Source of the DNA: Rhodobacter sp. | GTDB taxonomy: Bacteria; Pseudomonadota; Alphaproteobacteria; Rhodobacterales; Rhodobacteraceae | Assembly: GCA_030065095.1 (NCBI GenBank) | Contig: JASJDP010000014.1 | Location: forward strand, 62,001-126,000 | Direction: 5' to 3' | DNA: 64,000 bases | In this document: one piece after another, positions 7,972-16,873 of the stretch | Numbering within the stretch: position 1 is the stretch's first letter | Layout: every line of letters starts with the position of its first letter | Program-made: the position numbers and the translations under genes | Notes under the pieces: generated by a model | Seen by the model: only the letters and a program-made list of their open reading frames with translations | What the model was told of the DNA's origin: nothing | Database searches by the model: none

Positions 7972-8658
7972 ATGCACATCGGCATCCTGCAGACCGGACA
8001 CGCGCCGGACATGCTGAAAGACCAGCACGGCAACTACGATCAGATGTTCCAGCGGCTGCTTGACGGCCATGGTTTCGATTTTTCGACCTGGGCCGTCGTG
8101 GACATGCAGTTTCCCGGCGCGGCGACGGATGTGGACGGCTGGCTGATCACCGGCTCGCGCCACGGCGCCTACGAGCCGCATCCCTGGATCCCGCCGCTGG
8201 AAAAGCTGATCCGCGAGGCGTTCGAGGCCCATGTGCCCATGGTCGGCATCTGTTTCGGCCACCAGATCATCGCCCAGGCGTTGGGCGGCCGCGTCGAGAA
8301 ATTCGAAGGCGGCTGGGCCGTGGGCCGCCATGTCTATGAATTCGAAGGCGGCGAGGCGGTGCCGGTGCATGCCTGGCACCAGGATCAGGTGGTCGAGAAG
8401 CCGGACGCGGCACGGGTCATCGCCCGCCATCCGTTTTGCGAGCATGCCGCCCTGGTCTATGACAACCGTGCCCTGTCGATGCAGCCGCATCCCGAGTTCG
8501 GGCATGACTTCATCAGGGGGCTGATCGACAGCCGCGGCCGGGGCGTGGTTCCCGACCACCAGCTCGACGCCGCCGCGGCAGAGCTGCACCAGCCGCTTGC
8601 GACCGACGATATGGCCCGCCGTATCGCCGAGTTCTTCAAGCAGCCAAGGGGCGCGTGA
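7972..8658 (+). CDS. Class I glutamine amidotransferase, GuaA-like domain
   Basis: A 228-aa stand-alone GATase1 domain of the GMP-synthase-like type. The nucleophile Cys sits in VGICFGHQIIAQALGG and the His-Glu pair in MQPHPEF. It probably hydrolyses glutamine or a gamma-glutamyl amide. In this setting, just before a gamma-glutamyl ligase-like gene and an amine oxidase, it may release glutamate from a gamma-glutamylated product, the job PuuD does in putrescine breakdown, though it is not a close PuuD match. ATG 7972 is chosen because the domain starts immediately (MHIGILQTGHAP). Its TGA overlaps the next ATG by one base. Confidence 0.85.
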   Translation: MHIGILQTGHAPDMLKDQHGNYDQMFQRLLDGHGFDFSTWAVVDMQFPGAATDVDGWLITGSRHGAYEPHPWIPPLEKLIREAFEAHVPMVGICFGHQIIAQALGGRVEKFEGGWAVGRHVYEFEGGEAVPVHAWHQDQVVEKPDAARVIARHPFCEHAALVYDNRALSMQPHPEFGHDFIRGLIDSRGRGVVPDHQLDAAAAELHQPLATDDMARRIAEFFKQPRGA

Positions 8659-10013
8659 TGGCCGACTGGACCGACAACCTGCCCGAGGCCGCGCGCGCCT
8701 ATCTGGACGGGCGCAAGCTCGACGAGGTGGAATGCCTGGTGGCCGACCTGTCCGGCATCGCCCGCGGCAAGGCGATGCCGGCCTCGAAATTCGCCCGCCA
8801 GACGCATTTCTACCTGCCGAATTCGATCTTCCTGCAGACCATCACCGGCGACTGGGTCGACAACGAGGGCGAAAGCTGGACCGAGCCGGACATGATCCTC
8901 AAGCCCGACCTGTCGACCGCCACCGCTGCGCCGTGGACCGGTGACTGGACGCTGCAGGTCATCCACGACATCGAGGATCAGGCGGGCAACCCGGTGCCCG
9001 TCGCCCCGCGCAACGTGCTGAAACGCGTGGTGCAGCTCTACAACGACAGGGGCTGGACGCCCATCGCGGCGCCGGAGATGGAGTTCTTTCTGGTCGCCCG
9101 CAACACCGACCCCAACCAGCCGATCGAGCCGCCGATGGGCCGGTCTGGGCGCCGCGCGGCCGCGCGGCAGGCCTATTCCATGAGCGCGGTCGACGAATAC
9201 GGACCGGTGATCGACGACATCTACGATTTCGCCGAAGCCCAGGGGTTCGAGATCGACGGCATCCTGCAGGAAGGCGGCGCGGGGCAGGTCGAGATCAACC
9301 TGCGCCACGGCGATCCGGTTCTGCTGGCCGACGAGATCTTTTACTTCAAAAGGCTGATCCGCGAGGCCGCCCACCGCCACGACTGTTTCGCCACCTTCAT
9401 GGCGAAACCGATCCAGGACGAGCCCGGCTCGGCCATGCATATCCACCATTCGGTGGTCGACAGCCGGACGGGCGCGAACATCTTTTCGGCAAAGGATGGC
9501 AGTGAAAGCCCGGCCTTTCGCCATTTCATCGCCGGGCTGCAAAATCACCTGCCCTCGGTGATCGCGCTGCTGGCGCCTTATGTGAACAGCTATCGCCGCT
9601 ACGTGCGCGACCATGCCGCCCCGATCAACCTGGAATGGGGCAGCGACAACCGCACCACCGGCATCCGCATTCCCATATCGGGGCCTGCCAGCCGGCGGGT
9701 CGAAAACCGTCTGGCTGGCATGGACTGCAATCCCTATCTGGGCATCGCAGCGTCGCTGGCCTGCGGTTATCTGGGCCTGATCGAGGGCCGGGATCCCGCC
9801 CCGGAATTCGACGGCGACGCCTATGACGAAGATCCCGATATCCCGCAGCATCTGAGCGAATCGCTCGACCTTTTCCGCGCCAACACGGCGATGCACGAGG
9901 TGCTGGGACCGGAGTTCTGCAAGATCTACGCGGCCGTGAAGGACGTCGAATACCAGGCGTTCCTGCAGGTCATCTCGCCCTGGGAACGCGAGCATCTGCT
10001 TTTGAACGTATGA
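8658..10013 (+). CDS. Glutamine synthetase-like gamma-glutamyl-amine ligase (PuuA/GlnT type)
   Basis: ATP-dependent ligase of the glutamine synthetase superfamily, 451 aa, with metal/substrate motifs APEMEFFL, GGAGQVEINLRHG, ATFMAKP, SAMHIHHSV and LEWGSDNRTTGIRIP. The shape and the PuuB-like neighbour point to joining glutamate to an amine rather than to ammonia, as gamma-glutamylputrescine synthetase does. ATG 8658 overlaps the previous stop; a GTG at 8655 would add one residue. Followed by the oxidase with an ATGA overlap, so the two are translationally coupled. The amine substrate is not known. Confidence 0.88.
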   Translation: MADWTDNLPEAARAYLDGRKLDEVECLVADLSGIARGKAMPASKFARQTHFYLPNSIFLQTITGDWVDNEGESWTEPDMILKPDLSTATAAPWTGDWTLQVIHDIEDQAGNPVPVAPRNVLKRVVQLYNDRGWTPIAAPEMEFFLVARNTDPNQPIEPPMGRSGRRAAARQAYSMSAVDEYGPVIDDIYDFAEAQGFEIDGILQEGGAGQVEINLRHGDPVLLADEIFYFKRLIREAAHRHDCFATFMAKPIQDEPGSAMHIHHSVVDSRTGANIFSAKDGSESPAFRHFIAGLQNHLPSVIALLAPYVNSYRRYVRDHAAPINLEWGSDNRTTGIRIPISGPASRRVENRLAGMDCNPYLGIAASLACGYLGLIEGRDPAPEFDGDAYDEDPDIPQHLSESLDLFRANTAMHEVLGPEFCKIYAAVKDVEYQAFLQVISPWEREHLLLNV

Positions 10014-11305
10014 ACCTGCTCTATGCCAACGACCGGCGCGGGCAATACCCGCCCAGCTGGTACGCCGCGACCGCCGAGCCGCTGCCGCCCTTTGCCGCGC
10101 TTCGCGGCGAGACGGCGGCGGATGTCTGCGTCGTCGGCGGCGGGTTCACCGGTCTTTCCGCCGCGCTGCATCTGGCGGAGAAAGGGTATGACGTCGCGCT
10201 GATCGAGGCGCACCGGGTCGGTTTCGGTGCCTCGGGGCGCAACGGCGGGCAGGTCAGCGGCGGCCAGCGGCAGGATCAGAATACGCTGGAAAGGCTCCAT
10301 GGCCGCGACGACGCCCGCAAGATGTGGGACATCGCGCTGGACTCCGTTGCGCTGGTGAAATCCCTGATTGCGGATCACCGCATCGATGCCGCATGGCGGG
10401 ACGGTGTGGCGCATGCCGACTGGTCGGCCAAGGGCGCGGCGGAAAGCCAGGCCTATGCCGAAAAGCTCGCCCGCGACTATGGCTATGGCGCGGTGGAGCC
10501 ACTCGACCGCGCCGGCGTCCGCGCGCTGGTCGGGTCGCAGGCGTTCCACGGCGGTCTGATCGACTGGGGATCGGGGCACATACACCCGCTGCGCTTTGCG
10601 CTTGGCATTGCCGGGGCCGCCGAAACCGCCGGGGCCCGTATCTTTGAGGAAACCGAAGCACATCACGTCGAGACGGGCCTTGTGCGAACCGCCAGAGGCC
10701 GGATAAAGGCCGATCACATCGTACTCGCCTGCAACGGCTATCTGGGCGGGTTGGACCGTGCCACCGCCGCACGGGTCATGCCGATCAACAACTACATCGC
10801 CGCCACCGAGCCGCTCGGCGACAGGGCCGCCGGCATCCTGTCCAAAGACATCGCCGTCGCCGACAGCAAGTTCGTCGTCAACTACTGGCGCCTGTCCGAA
10901 GATCGCCGCCTGCTGTTCGGCGGCGGCGAAAGCTATAGCTACCGGTTTCCCAAGGACATCGCCGCGCTGGTCCGCAAGCCGATGCTGGAGATCTACCCGC
11001 AGCTTCGCGAAACCGGAATCGACTATGCCTGGGGCGGCACGCTGGCGATCACGCGCACGCGCATGCCCGATTTCTCGCGCCCCCGTCCGGGGCTCTGGTC
11101 TGCCTCGGGCTATTCCGGCCACGGCGTGGCGTTGGCCACCCTTGCCGGGCAAATCCTGGCCGAGGCGATCCACGGCGATACCACCCGGTTCGATGTCATG
11201 GCCAAGGCCCGTCCCGGCCCCTTCCCCGGCGCCGGCGGCTTGCGCAATCCGCTTCTGGCGCTGGCGATGACATGGTATTCGCTGCGGGATCGGTTGGGGA
11301 TTTAA
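10010..11305 (+). CDS. FAD-dependent amine oxidoreductase (PuuB-like)
   Basis: A 431-aa DAO-family flavoprotein. The FAD-binding site is VCVVGGGFTGLSAALHLAEK (about residues 40-58), followed by GFGASGRNGGQ and a C-terminal SGYSGHGVALATLAGQ motif. It resembles gamma-glutamylputrescine oxidase, which deaminates the gamma-glutamylated amine to an aldehyde. It closes the transport-amidotransferase-ligase-oxidase unit. No aldehyde dehydrogenase follows, so the later steps would be encoded elsewhere. About 205 bp to the next gene contain no recognisable gene. Confidence 0.88.
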   Translation: MNLLYANDRRGQYPPSWYAATAEPLPPFAALRGETAADVCVVGGGFTGLSAALHLAEKGYDVALIEAHRVGFGASGRNGGQVSGGQRQDQNTLERLHGRDDARKMWDIALDSVALVKSLIADHRIDAAWRDGVAHADWSAKGAAESQAYAEKLARDYGYGAVEPLDRAGVRALVGSQAFHGGLIDWGSGHIHPLRFALGIAGAAETAGARIFEETEAHHVETGLVRTARGRIKADHIVLACNGYLGGLDRATAARVMPINNYIAATEPLGDRAAGILSKDIAVADSKFVVNYWRLSEDRRLLFGGGESYSYRFPKDIAALVRKPMLEIYPQLRETGIDYAWGGTLAITRTRMPDFSRPRPGLWSASGYSGHGVALATLAGQILAEAIHGDTTRFDVMAKARPGPFPGAGGLRNPLLALAMTWYSLRDRLGI

Positions 11306-11510
11306 GCCAGGATCCCGCGAAGGCCCCCGCGATCGGATCTCAGGCGGATGCGGTTAGGATTGGCGTCAATAGTCGGCGGAACCGGCGGGACACAGCTCCG
11401 TCGAGATCGTCCAGCTTCACCCCCAACGCATACTCCGTCACATTCCGCTCGCAATTCTCGCACCGATGATTTACAGAAATCCCGAAACGAGTCTTCGGAA
11501 AAGGTGAAAC

Positions 11511-12698
11511 ATGACGCTGCCCCCGAACGTCTACGACGCCGAGCCCATTCCCGCCGCCGCGGGGGAAGAAATTGAACGGCTGTTAAATTCCGGCGACCTG
11601 TTCCGCTACACCAACGAAGACAGCCCTGTGGCGCTGTTGGAGAGGGACTTTGCCCAGGCGCTCGGCGCGAAATACGCCCTCGCCGTCGCCTCCTGCTCGG
11701 CTGCCTTGTTCCTGTCGCTCAAGGCGCTTGGGCTACCGCGTGGCGCGCGCGTCCTGATTCCCGCCTTCACCTTCGCCGCCGTACCGTCCTCGGTCGTTCA
11801 TGCCGACTGCACACCCGTCCTTGTCGAGGTCAAAGACAACTACCGCATCGACCTTGCCGATTTCGAGGCCAAGCTCGACGGCGCCGACGCCATCATGATC
11901 AGCCATATGCGCGGCCACACCAGCGACATGGACACGATCATGGCGCTGGCGTTCGCCCACGACCTTCCCGTGATCGAGGACGCCGCCCATTCGCTCGGCA
12001 CCCAGTGGAACGGCCGGAACATCGGCACCATCGGCAGGATCGGCTGCTTCAGCTTTCAGTCGTACAAGCTTTTGAACGCCGGCGAGGGCGGGATCCTGAT
12101 CACCGACGACGCCGACATCATCGCCCGCGCGGTGATCATGTCCGGCGCCTACGAGCACAACTGGAAAAAGCATCCCGTTCTGCACGACCGGTTCGCCCGG
12201 TGGCAGAACAAGCTTCCGCTCTACAACACGCGGATGTCGAACATCCTCGCCGCCATCGTGCGCCCGCAGCTCGCCGAGATCCCGCGCCGGGTCCGCGACG
12301 GGCGGCGCAACCACGATTACGTGGCGGCCAGGCTTAACGCGTCGCCCCACCTGCAGGTGCCCGCAGCGCTGGACCAGGAACTGCGCGCGCCGGATTCGAT
12401 CCAGTTCAATCTGACCGGCTTCACCGACGTCGAAACGCAGGCCTTCCAGATCGCCGCAGCCGCGCGTGGGGTGAAGGTGCAGGTGTTCGGCATGTCCACC
12501 GACAACGCCCGCGCCTTCTGGAACTGGCAATTCCTGGGCGAGGTGCCGGACCTGCCGCAAACCCGCGCCATGCTGAGCCGTGCCTGCGACGCCCGCCTGC
12601 CCGCCCGGCTGACCATTTCCGAACTCGACACCATCGCCGCGGCGCTCACCGGCGCCGCCGAGGACGTCAAGGAACCCGAGCTCGCCTACAGCACCTGA
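11511..12698 (+). CDS. DegT/DnrJ/EryC1-family PLP aminotransferase
   Basis: A 395-aa PLP enzyme of the sugar aminotransferase family. The PLP lysine lies in FQSYKLLNAGEGG, with VASCSAALFLSLKALG (cofactor phosphate contacts) and VIEDAAHSLG (Asp that contacts the pyridine nitrogen). Members transfer an amino group to a keto-sugar nucleotide, or in some lineages act on cyclitols. No nucleotide-sugar, glycosyltransferase or export genes lie nearby, so the usual surface-polysaccharide context is missing and the substrate is open. Preceded by about 205 bp, followed by the tyrosinase unit in the same direction. Confidence 0.87.
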   Translation: MTLPPNVYDAEPIPAAAGEEIERLLNSGDLFRYTNEDSPVALLERDFAQALGAKYALAVASCSAALFLSLKALGLPRGARVLIPAFTFAAVPSSVVHADCTPVLVEVKDNYRIDLADFEAKLDGADAIMISHMRGHTSDMDTIMALAFAHDLPVIEDAAHSLGTQWNGRNIGTIGRIGCFSFQSYKLLNAGEGGILITDDADIIARAVIMSGAYEHNWKKHPVLHDRFARWQNKLPLYNTRMSNILAAIVRPQLAEIPRRVRDGRRNHDYVAARLNASPHLQVPAALDQELRAPDSIQFNLTGFTDVETQAFQIAAAARGVKVQVFGMSTDNARAFWNWQFLGEVPDLPQTRAMLSRACDARLPARLTISELDTIAAALTGAAEDVKEPELAYST

Positions 12699-12803
12699 GC
12701 GGAGGCGGGCCGCAGTGCCCGGATCCGCGCCGGCTTCACATCATCGACCGTCTGCAGTATCGTCAGGCGATATTCATGACGTGTATTGCAGCGGAAGTTC
12801 GGC

Positions 12804-13667
12804 ATGGCCATTCGCCTGAGCATTCAGTCCATCGAGACAAATCCCGACGCGCTCGACACGCTTCGGCGCGCCTACGCCAGGTTCAAGTCGGTGCCCGACG
12901 AGCGCGGGTTCGACTTCTTCGCCTCGCTGCACGGGCTTGCCCTGCCCATTTGGTGCGAGCATGGCTCGCCTCTGTTTCTGCCCTGGCACCGGGCCTATCT
13001 CTACTATTACGAACTCGCCCTGCAGACCCGGCTTGGGGCACGGTTCACCGAAACCGACCCGGCCGAGCCCGAGTTTGCCGAGATCGGACTGCCCTGGTGG
13101 GACTGGGCGTCGGACCATTCGCACGACGTCGGCCTGCCCAATTCCTATGCCGAGGATCTGCCGGGCGGCGACGGGAACCCGCTGCGGCAAACCGTTGTGG
13201 GCGCCGCTTTGGACGGCGTGCAGCTGACCGGCATCTGGTCGCAGGAACTGACCGCGCTCGTGCGCGCGCAACTGCCCGGCGTGATCACCGACACCGATCC
13301 GCCGGTGACCCTGCGCGACCCCGATCCGCCGGACGATCTGCCGCGGCAATCCACACTCGATTCGGTCATCATGACGCAATCGACCTACCTGGGCTTCAAC
13401 AACAGCCTCGAGCAGGTCCACGGCGACGTGCATGTCTGGGTCGGTGGAGCGATGTCGCAGGTTCCGACCGCAGCCTACGATCCGATCTTCTGGTCCCACC
13501 ATGCGATGATCGACCGTCTTTGGTATATCTGGCAAAACAGCCAGTTCGGCCGCAACCCGCCGCCGGACCTGATGAACACGGTGCTCGCACCCTTCCCGAT
13601 GACCGTGGCGCAAGTGCTCGACATCGACCGGCTGAACTATGACTACGCCGTGACGGCCATCGCCTGA
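12804..13667 (+). CDS. Tyrosinase (type 3 dicopper monooxygenase)
   Basis: Oxidises phenols to o-quinones using a binuclear copper site; 287 aa from ATG 12804 (a TTG at 12786 would add six residues). CuA ligands are H43 (SLHG), H53 (CEHG) and H62 (PWHRAYL); CuB ligands are H206 and H210 (VHGDVHVWVGG) and H232/H233 (DPIFWSHHAMIDRLW). No signal peptide is visible, so it acts in the cytoplasm or is exported with a partner. It has no C-terminal shielding domain of its own; the gene 13 bp downstream may supply one. Pigment formation or phenol breakdown are both possible roles. Confidence 0.93.
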   Translation: MAIRLSIQSIETNPDALDTLRRAYARFKSVPDERGFDFFASLHGLALPIWCEHGSPLFLPWHRAYLYYYELALQTRLGARFTETDPAEPEFAEIGLPWWDWASDHSHDVGLPNSYAEDLPGGDGNPLRQTVVGAALDGVQLTGIWSQELTALVRAQLPGVITDTDPPVTLRDPDPPDDLPRQSTLDSVIMTQSTYLGFNNSLEQVHGDVHVWVGGAMSQVPTAAYDPIFWSHHAMIDRLWYIWQNSQFGRNPPPDLMNTVLAPFPMTVAQVLDIDRLNYDYAVTAIA

Positions 13668-13680
13668 GGAGACGAAAAAG

Positions 13681-14208
13681 ATGCTGGGTTTCGAATCCGA
13701 CACACCCGCGGGCGAAGCCGCCGCGAACGGCGTCATCCAGATCCCGCTGAAATTCGACATGCCTGCCGCGGACTGGGCGAAAATCAAGCGCGCCGACCTT
13801 GTGTTCGAGGACGTCGGCCATATCGGCGAAAGTTTCGAGGTGCGGGCGTTTTTCAACAACAAGAAGGCCAACGGCGAGACCAAGCGAACGGCAGCCAACG
13901 GATATGCCGGGCGGTTTGTGGTGTTCGGCCACGGCAACTGTTTCGGCGCGGCCGGCCATTGCAATGCGACGAGTTCGGTCAGCCGCGGGTTTCCCGTCAG
14001 TTCGGCCACCCAGCTTGCGCATCCGGCGCGCCCGCACCGCCGCATCCTGACGGTGACCGAGGCGCTCAACCGGGTGCTGAAACGCTACAGGAAGGGCCTG
14101 CACACGCTGACATTGGTGGTCACGTCCAAATCGCCGCGGCGGGCCGACCGCAGACCGGCAGCCGAACTTTTCAAGTGCAGGCGTATTTCGATACAGGCCT
14201 ATTCCTAG
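13681..14208 (+). CDS. Tyrosinase partner protein, possible shielding/maturation domain
   Basis: No sure family assignment. A 175-aa protein following the tyrosinase by 13 bp with its own GGAGA site, so almost certainly co-expressed. Its pattern (ESFEVRAFFNN, NGYAGRFVVFGHG, a Cys/His cluster with H84, C87, H93 and C94, ILTVTEALNRVLK, LHTLTLVVTS, FKCRRISIQAY) resembles the C-terminal beta-sandwich (KFDV) domain that caps plant and fungal polyphenol oxidases. That would make it a separate cap or copper-delivery partner, analogous in role to MelC1 caddie proteins. This is pattern-based inference. No signal peptide or membrane helix is seen. Confidence 0.6.
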   Translation: MLGFESDTPAGEAAANGVIQIPLKFDMPAADWAKIKRADLVFEDVGHIGESFEVRAFFNNKKANGETKRTAANGYAGRFVVFGHGNCFGAAGHCNATSSVSRGFPVSSATQLAHPARPHRRILTVTEALNRVLKRYRKGLHTLTLVVTSKSPRRADRRPAAELFKCRRISIQAYS

Positions 14209-14225
14209 GCGGGCGCGGGCCTAGG
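14204..14225. terminator. Stem-loop spanning both stop codons of convergent genes
   Basis: CCTAGGC and GCCTAGG form a 7-bp stem around an 8-nt loop. The TAG stop of the tyrosinase partner lies in the left arm and the TAG of the lysR gene on the other strand lies in the right arm. It may serve as a two-way terminator; no T-run is present. Confidence 0.4.
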
Positions 14226-15189
14226 TTTCGATCCGAAGCGAGCCGCCGAGCCAAGGCATCCGACGCAGGTTCGGCGCAACGATCTCCTCGTCCAACAGCC
14301 GCCTGAGGCGCCCGGCCGTATCCACCGGAACCTCGCCCAGAACGCCGCGCCGGGCGGTCAGCGAGATCGTCCGTTCGAGCGGTTCGAACGGCAGCGGCAG
14401 GACATCCGCCTGATCCTGAAACCTCGCGGCGTGCATCACTCCAAGCGGTGTCAGAATGGTCCACCCTGCCCCGCCCGCGACCATCGCCATGATCGCGTGA
14501 TAGCTGTCCAGTTCGAACCGGTGCGACAGCCGCAGGTTCTGCCGCGCAAGATGCGCCGCGATCAGCCGGCCCATATAGTGCCGCTGACTATACAGGATCA
14601 GCGGCATCGCGCGCAGCACCGCCAGAGCATCCGCACCGTCGTCCACGGCCCCCTTGGGCACGACCGCAACGAACGGCTCGGTCAGAACCGGATGCACCTC
14701 CATCCAATCGGCCTCGGCCCCCATTTCGGCAGCCACGATCATATCCAGCGCCCGCGCCTCGAGCTTGTCGATCAGCCGGTGCGAGGCGCCGGTCTCCAGC
14801 AGAAACTGGCAGCCTGTCATCTCTTCGGCCATCTCGCGCAGCAGCCGGGGCGTCACGTTGGCGTCGAGATCCTCGATCACGCCCAACCGCAACCGCGTCA
14901 GCATCGTCGGGTCCGCCTGCGCCAGCTCCGCCCGCGCCCGCGCGGCCTCGTTCAGCACGGTCTGCGCCCGCCGCTGAAACAGAACGCCTGCCGGGGTCAG
15001 GCTCATCGGCCGCTCGCCGCGGTTCAACAGCGCGGTGCCAAGCGCGGTTTCCAGGTTGGTCAATTGCTGGCTCACCGCCGAGGGGCTGACCCCCAACCGC
15101 CGCGCCGCCGCGCTGATCGAGGCCTCTTCCGCGGTCGCCACGAAGACCTCGATGCCCCAAAGCGTGATGCGTCCCGACGGTTCGGCCAT
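14221..15189 (-). CDS. LysR-family transcription regulator
   Basis: DNA-binding regulator with an N-terminal winged helix (SISAAARRLGVSPSAVSQQ, LETALGTALLNRG) and a substrate-binding effector domain. From ATG 15189 it is 322 aa, normal for LysR; a start at 15213 would add eight residues. It converges on the tyrosinase unit and diverges from the GFA-family gene at 15285, with about 95 bp between them. LysR proteins often control the divergent gene, so that zinc protein is the first target to consider; the effector is unknown. Confidence 0.9.
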   Translation of the reverse strand: MAEPSGRITLWGIEVFVATAEEASISAAARRLGVSPSAVSQQLTNLETALGTALLNRGERPMSLTPAGVLFQRRAQTVLNEAARARAELAQADPTMLTRLRLGVIEDLDANVTPRLLREMAEEMTGCQFLLETGASHRLIDKLEARALDMIVAAEMGAEADWMEVHPVLTEPFVAVVPKGAVDDGADALAVLRAMPLILYSQRHYMGRLIAAHLARQNLRLSHRFELDSYHAIMAMVAGGAGWTILTPLGVMHAARFQDQADVLPLPFEPLERTISLTARRGVLGEVPVDTAGRLRRLLDEEIVAPNLRRMPWLGGSLRIET

Positions 15190-15284
15190 GATCGTTTGTA
15201 TCCGTGATGACACGCGCGACGCAAAGGCTATTGCGGCCCGTGCGCAACGCGGACATATCTGCGGTAAGCGGTTGGAGAGGCACC

Positions 15285-15698
15285 ATGTTCAACGGGAAGG
15301 GCCGCTGCCTTTGCGGCGCGGTGCGCTACAAATTCGACCCCGAGGCCCTGATCTGGTCCGGGCACTGCCACTGCAAGAGCTGCCGGCGGGCCTGTTCGGC
15401 CCCGGTGGTCAGCTGGTTCGGCGTGCGGCTGTCGGCCTGGCGGTGGGCCGGAACCTCGCCGCAACGCTATCGAAGCAGCCCGCATGCCACCCGGTTCTTC
15501 TGCCCCGGCTGCGGCAGCCAGATGGGCTATCGAACCACCAAGCTGCCGGACGAGATCCACGGGCTGGCCATGACGCTGGAGACGCCCGAGGCGTTCGCGC
15601 CCCAGGCCCATTTCTACCACGCCCAGCGCATAGACTGGCTGCACCTCGCCGACGCCCTGCCGCGCTATGTCGACGGCGGCAAGACGCTCGAGACCTGA
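15285..15698 (+). CDS. GFA-family zinc protein (glutathione-dependent formaldehyde-activating-like)
   Basis: A 137-aa zinc-binding protein with the GFA/CENP-V cysteine set: CLCG (residues 8-11), CHCKSC (28-33) and CPGCG near residue 73. The family includes the enzyme that speeds S-hydroxymethylglutathione formation, but most members have no proven reaction. ATG 15285 is preceded by GGAGAGG; the earlier in-frame start at 15204 would lie next to the lysR start and is unlikely. Divergent from lysR and followed by the convergent ASCH gene. Confidence 0.85.
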   Translation: MFNGKGRCLCGAVRYKFDPEALIWSGHCHCKSCRRACSAPVVSWFGVRLSAWRWAGTSPQRYRSSPHATRFFCPGCGSQMGYRTTKLPDEIHGLAMTLETPEAFAPQAHFYHAQRIDWLHLADALPRYVDGGKTLET

Positions 15699-15716
15699 TC
15701 CGCCGGTTGGGGCCGG

Positions 15717-16139
15717 TCAAATCACTTCGACCAACCGGAACCGCTCGCAAACCAGCATCATGTCCGGGGAAAACCCGCCATGGCGGGCGAAATACTGCCC
15801 GTGCCCGTGCCGCCAGCCAGCAAGATCGTCATCCTCGCCCTCGGCAAGCGCGAACGCTTCGTCCACGTCGTCGAACCGGCGTCTGGACACCTCGGTGATC
15901 TCGATCACCAGCGCCGGCGATCCATCCCAATTCAGGGCGATGTCACGTCGCCCGGCGACCGGCATCGGCTCTTGCCCGGTCGCGAAATCCCGATCAGGCG
16001 TGCAGGTCGCCGTTTTGCGCCCCGACTTCACCAACTCCAGCAGTTCGGAACAAACCTCGGCGCTGTGACCGAACCTGAACGCGACCGCCCCGGGATACCG
16101 CCGTCGCAGCCTTGCCAAAGCGCCCTCGGAGGCGCTCAA
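15717..16139 (-). CDS. ASCH-domain protein
   Basis: A 140-aa protein with an ASCH (RNA-binding-like) domain: SGRKTATCTPDRDF, ALNWDGSPALVIEITEV, FALAEGEDDDLAGWR and a terminal ERFRLVEVI. ASCH proteins are thought to bind RNA or modified nucleosides, and some act as amidohydrolases. The likely start is TTG at 16139, which overlaps the TGA of the upstream SDR gene (TTGA) and begins right before the domain; the longer frame to 16340 lies antisense-free inside the SDR gene and is not conserved-looking. Translational coupling with the SDR is probable. Confidence 0.75.
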   Translation of the reverse strand: MSASEGALARLRRRYPGAVAFRFGHSAEVCSELLELVKSGRKTATCTPDRDFATGQEPMPVAGRRDIALNWDGSPALVIEITEVSRRRFDDVDEAFALAEGEDDDLAGWRHGHGQYFARHGGFSPDMMLVCERFRLVEVI

Positions 16140-16873
16140 TAGGTCGCCCGGCCGCCCGACAGATCGAACACGCCCGCGGTGGTGAAGGAGTTTTCCCGAG
16201 AGCACAGCCAGGCGATCATCGAGGCCGCCTCGTTCAGCTCCAGGAACCGCCCGCGCGGGATCTTCGACAGCATGAAATCGATATGCTCCTGGCTCATCTG
16301 GTCGAAGATACGCGTCCGCGCAGCCGCGGGTGTGACGCAATTCACCGCGATATCCTCGCCCGCCAGTTCCTTGCCCAGCGACTTGGTGAACCCGATCACC
16401 CCCGCCTTCGACGCCGAATAGGCCGAGGCGTTGGGATTGCCGTCCTTACCCGCGACCGACGCGATGTTGACGATCCGGCCATAGCCGTGGCGGCGCATCG
16501 TGGGCACCACCGCCTTGTTGACGTGGAAGGTGCCCATCAGGTTGATGGTGACGATCCGGGCGAATTCCTCGACCGAATAATCCTCGACGGGCGCGTTGGA
16601 CCCGGCGATCCCGGCGGAATTCACCACGATGTCGATGCGGTCCACCATGTCCAGCGTCGCGTCGCGTGCGTCCGAGACGCTGGACCAGTCGGCCACGTCG
16701 ACCTGCAGCGCCAGCGTGCCGCCGCCGATCTCTTCCGCCGTCGCCGCCGCCAGATCGCCGTCGAGATCCCACAGCGCCAGCCGCGCGCCGCCCCCGGCCA
16801 GAACCTCGGCCACCGCGCGGCCGATGCCCTGCGCGCCGCCGGTCACGACGGCGACCTGCCCGTCAAAGCTCAT
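16136..16873 (-). CDS. Short-chain dehydrogenase/reductase (SDR)
   Basis: NAD(P)-dependent oxidoreductase of the classical SDR family, 245 aa. Cofactor motif TGGAQGIGRAVAEVL, structural NSAG, catalytic Ser in NIASVAG and Tyr-Lys in YSASKAG. The acidic residue in LWDLDGD at the end of beta-2 suggests NAD preference. ATG 16873 overlaps the stop of the upstream isomerase gene (ATGA). With that isomerase it forms a carbohydrate unit, so a sugar or polyol dehydrogenase is likelier than a fatty-acid reductase. Confidence 0.88.
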   Translation of the reverse strand: MSFDGQVAVVTGGAQGIGRAVAEVLAGGGARLALWDLDGDLAAATAEEIGGGTLALQVDVADWSSVSDARDATLDMVDRIDIVVNSAGIAGSNAPVEDYSVEEFARIVTINLMGTFHVNKAVVPTMRRHGYGRIVNIASVAGKDGNPNASAYSASKAGVIGFTKSLGKELAGEDIAVNCVTPAAARTRIFDQMSQEHIDFMLSKIPRGRFLELNEAASMIAWLCSRENSFTTAGVFDLSGGRATY

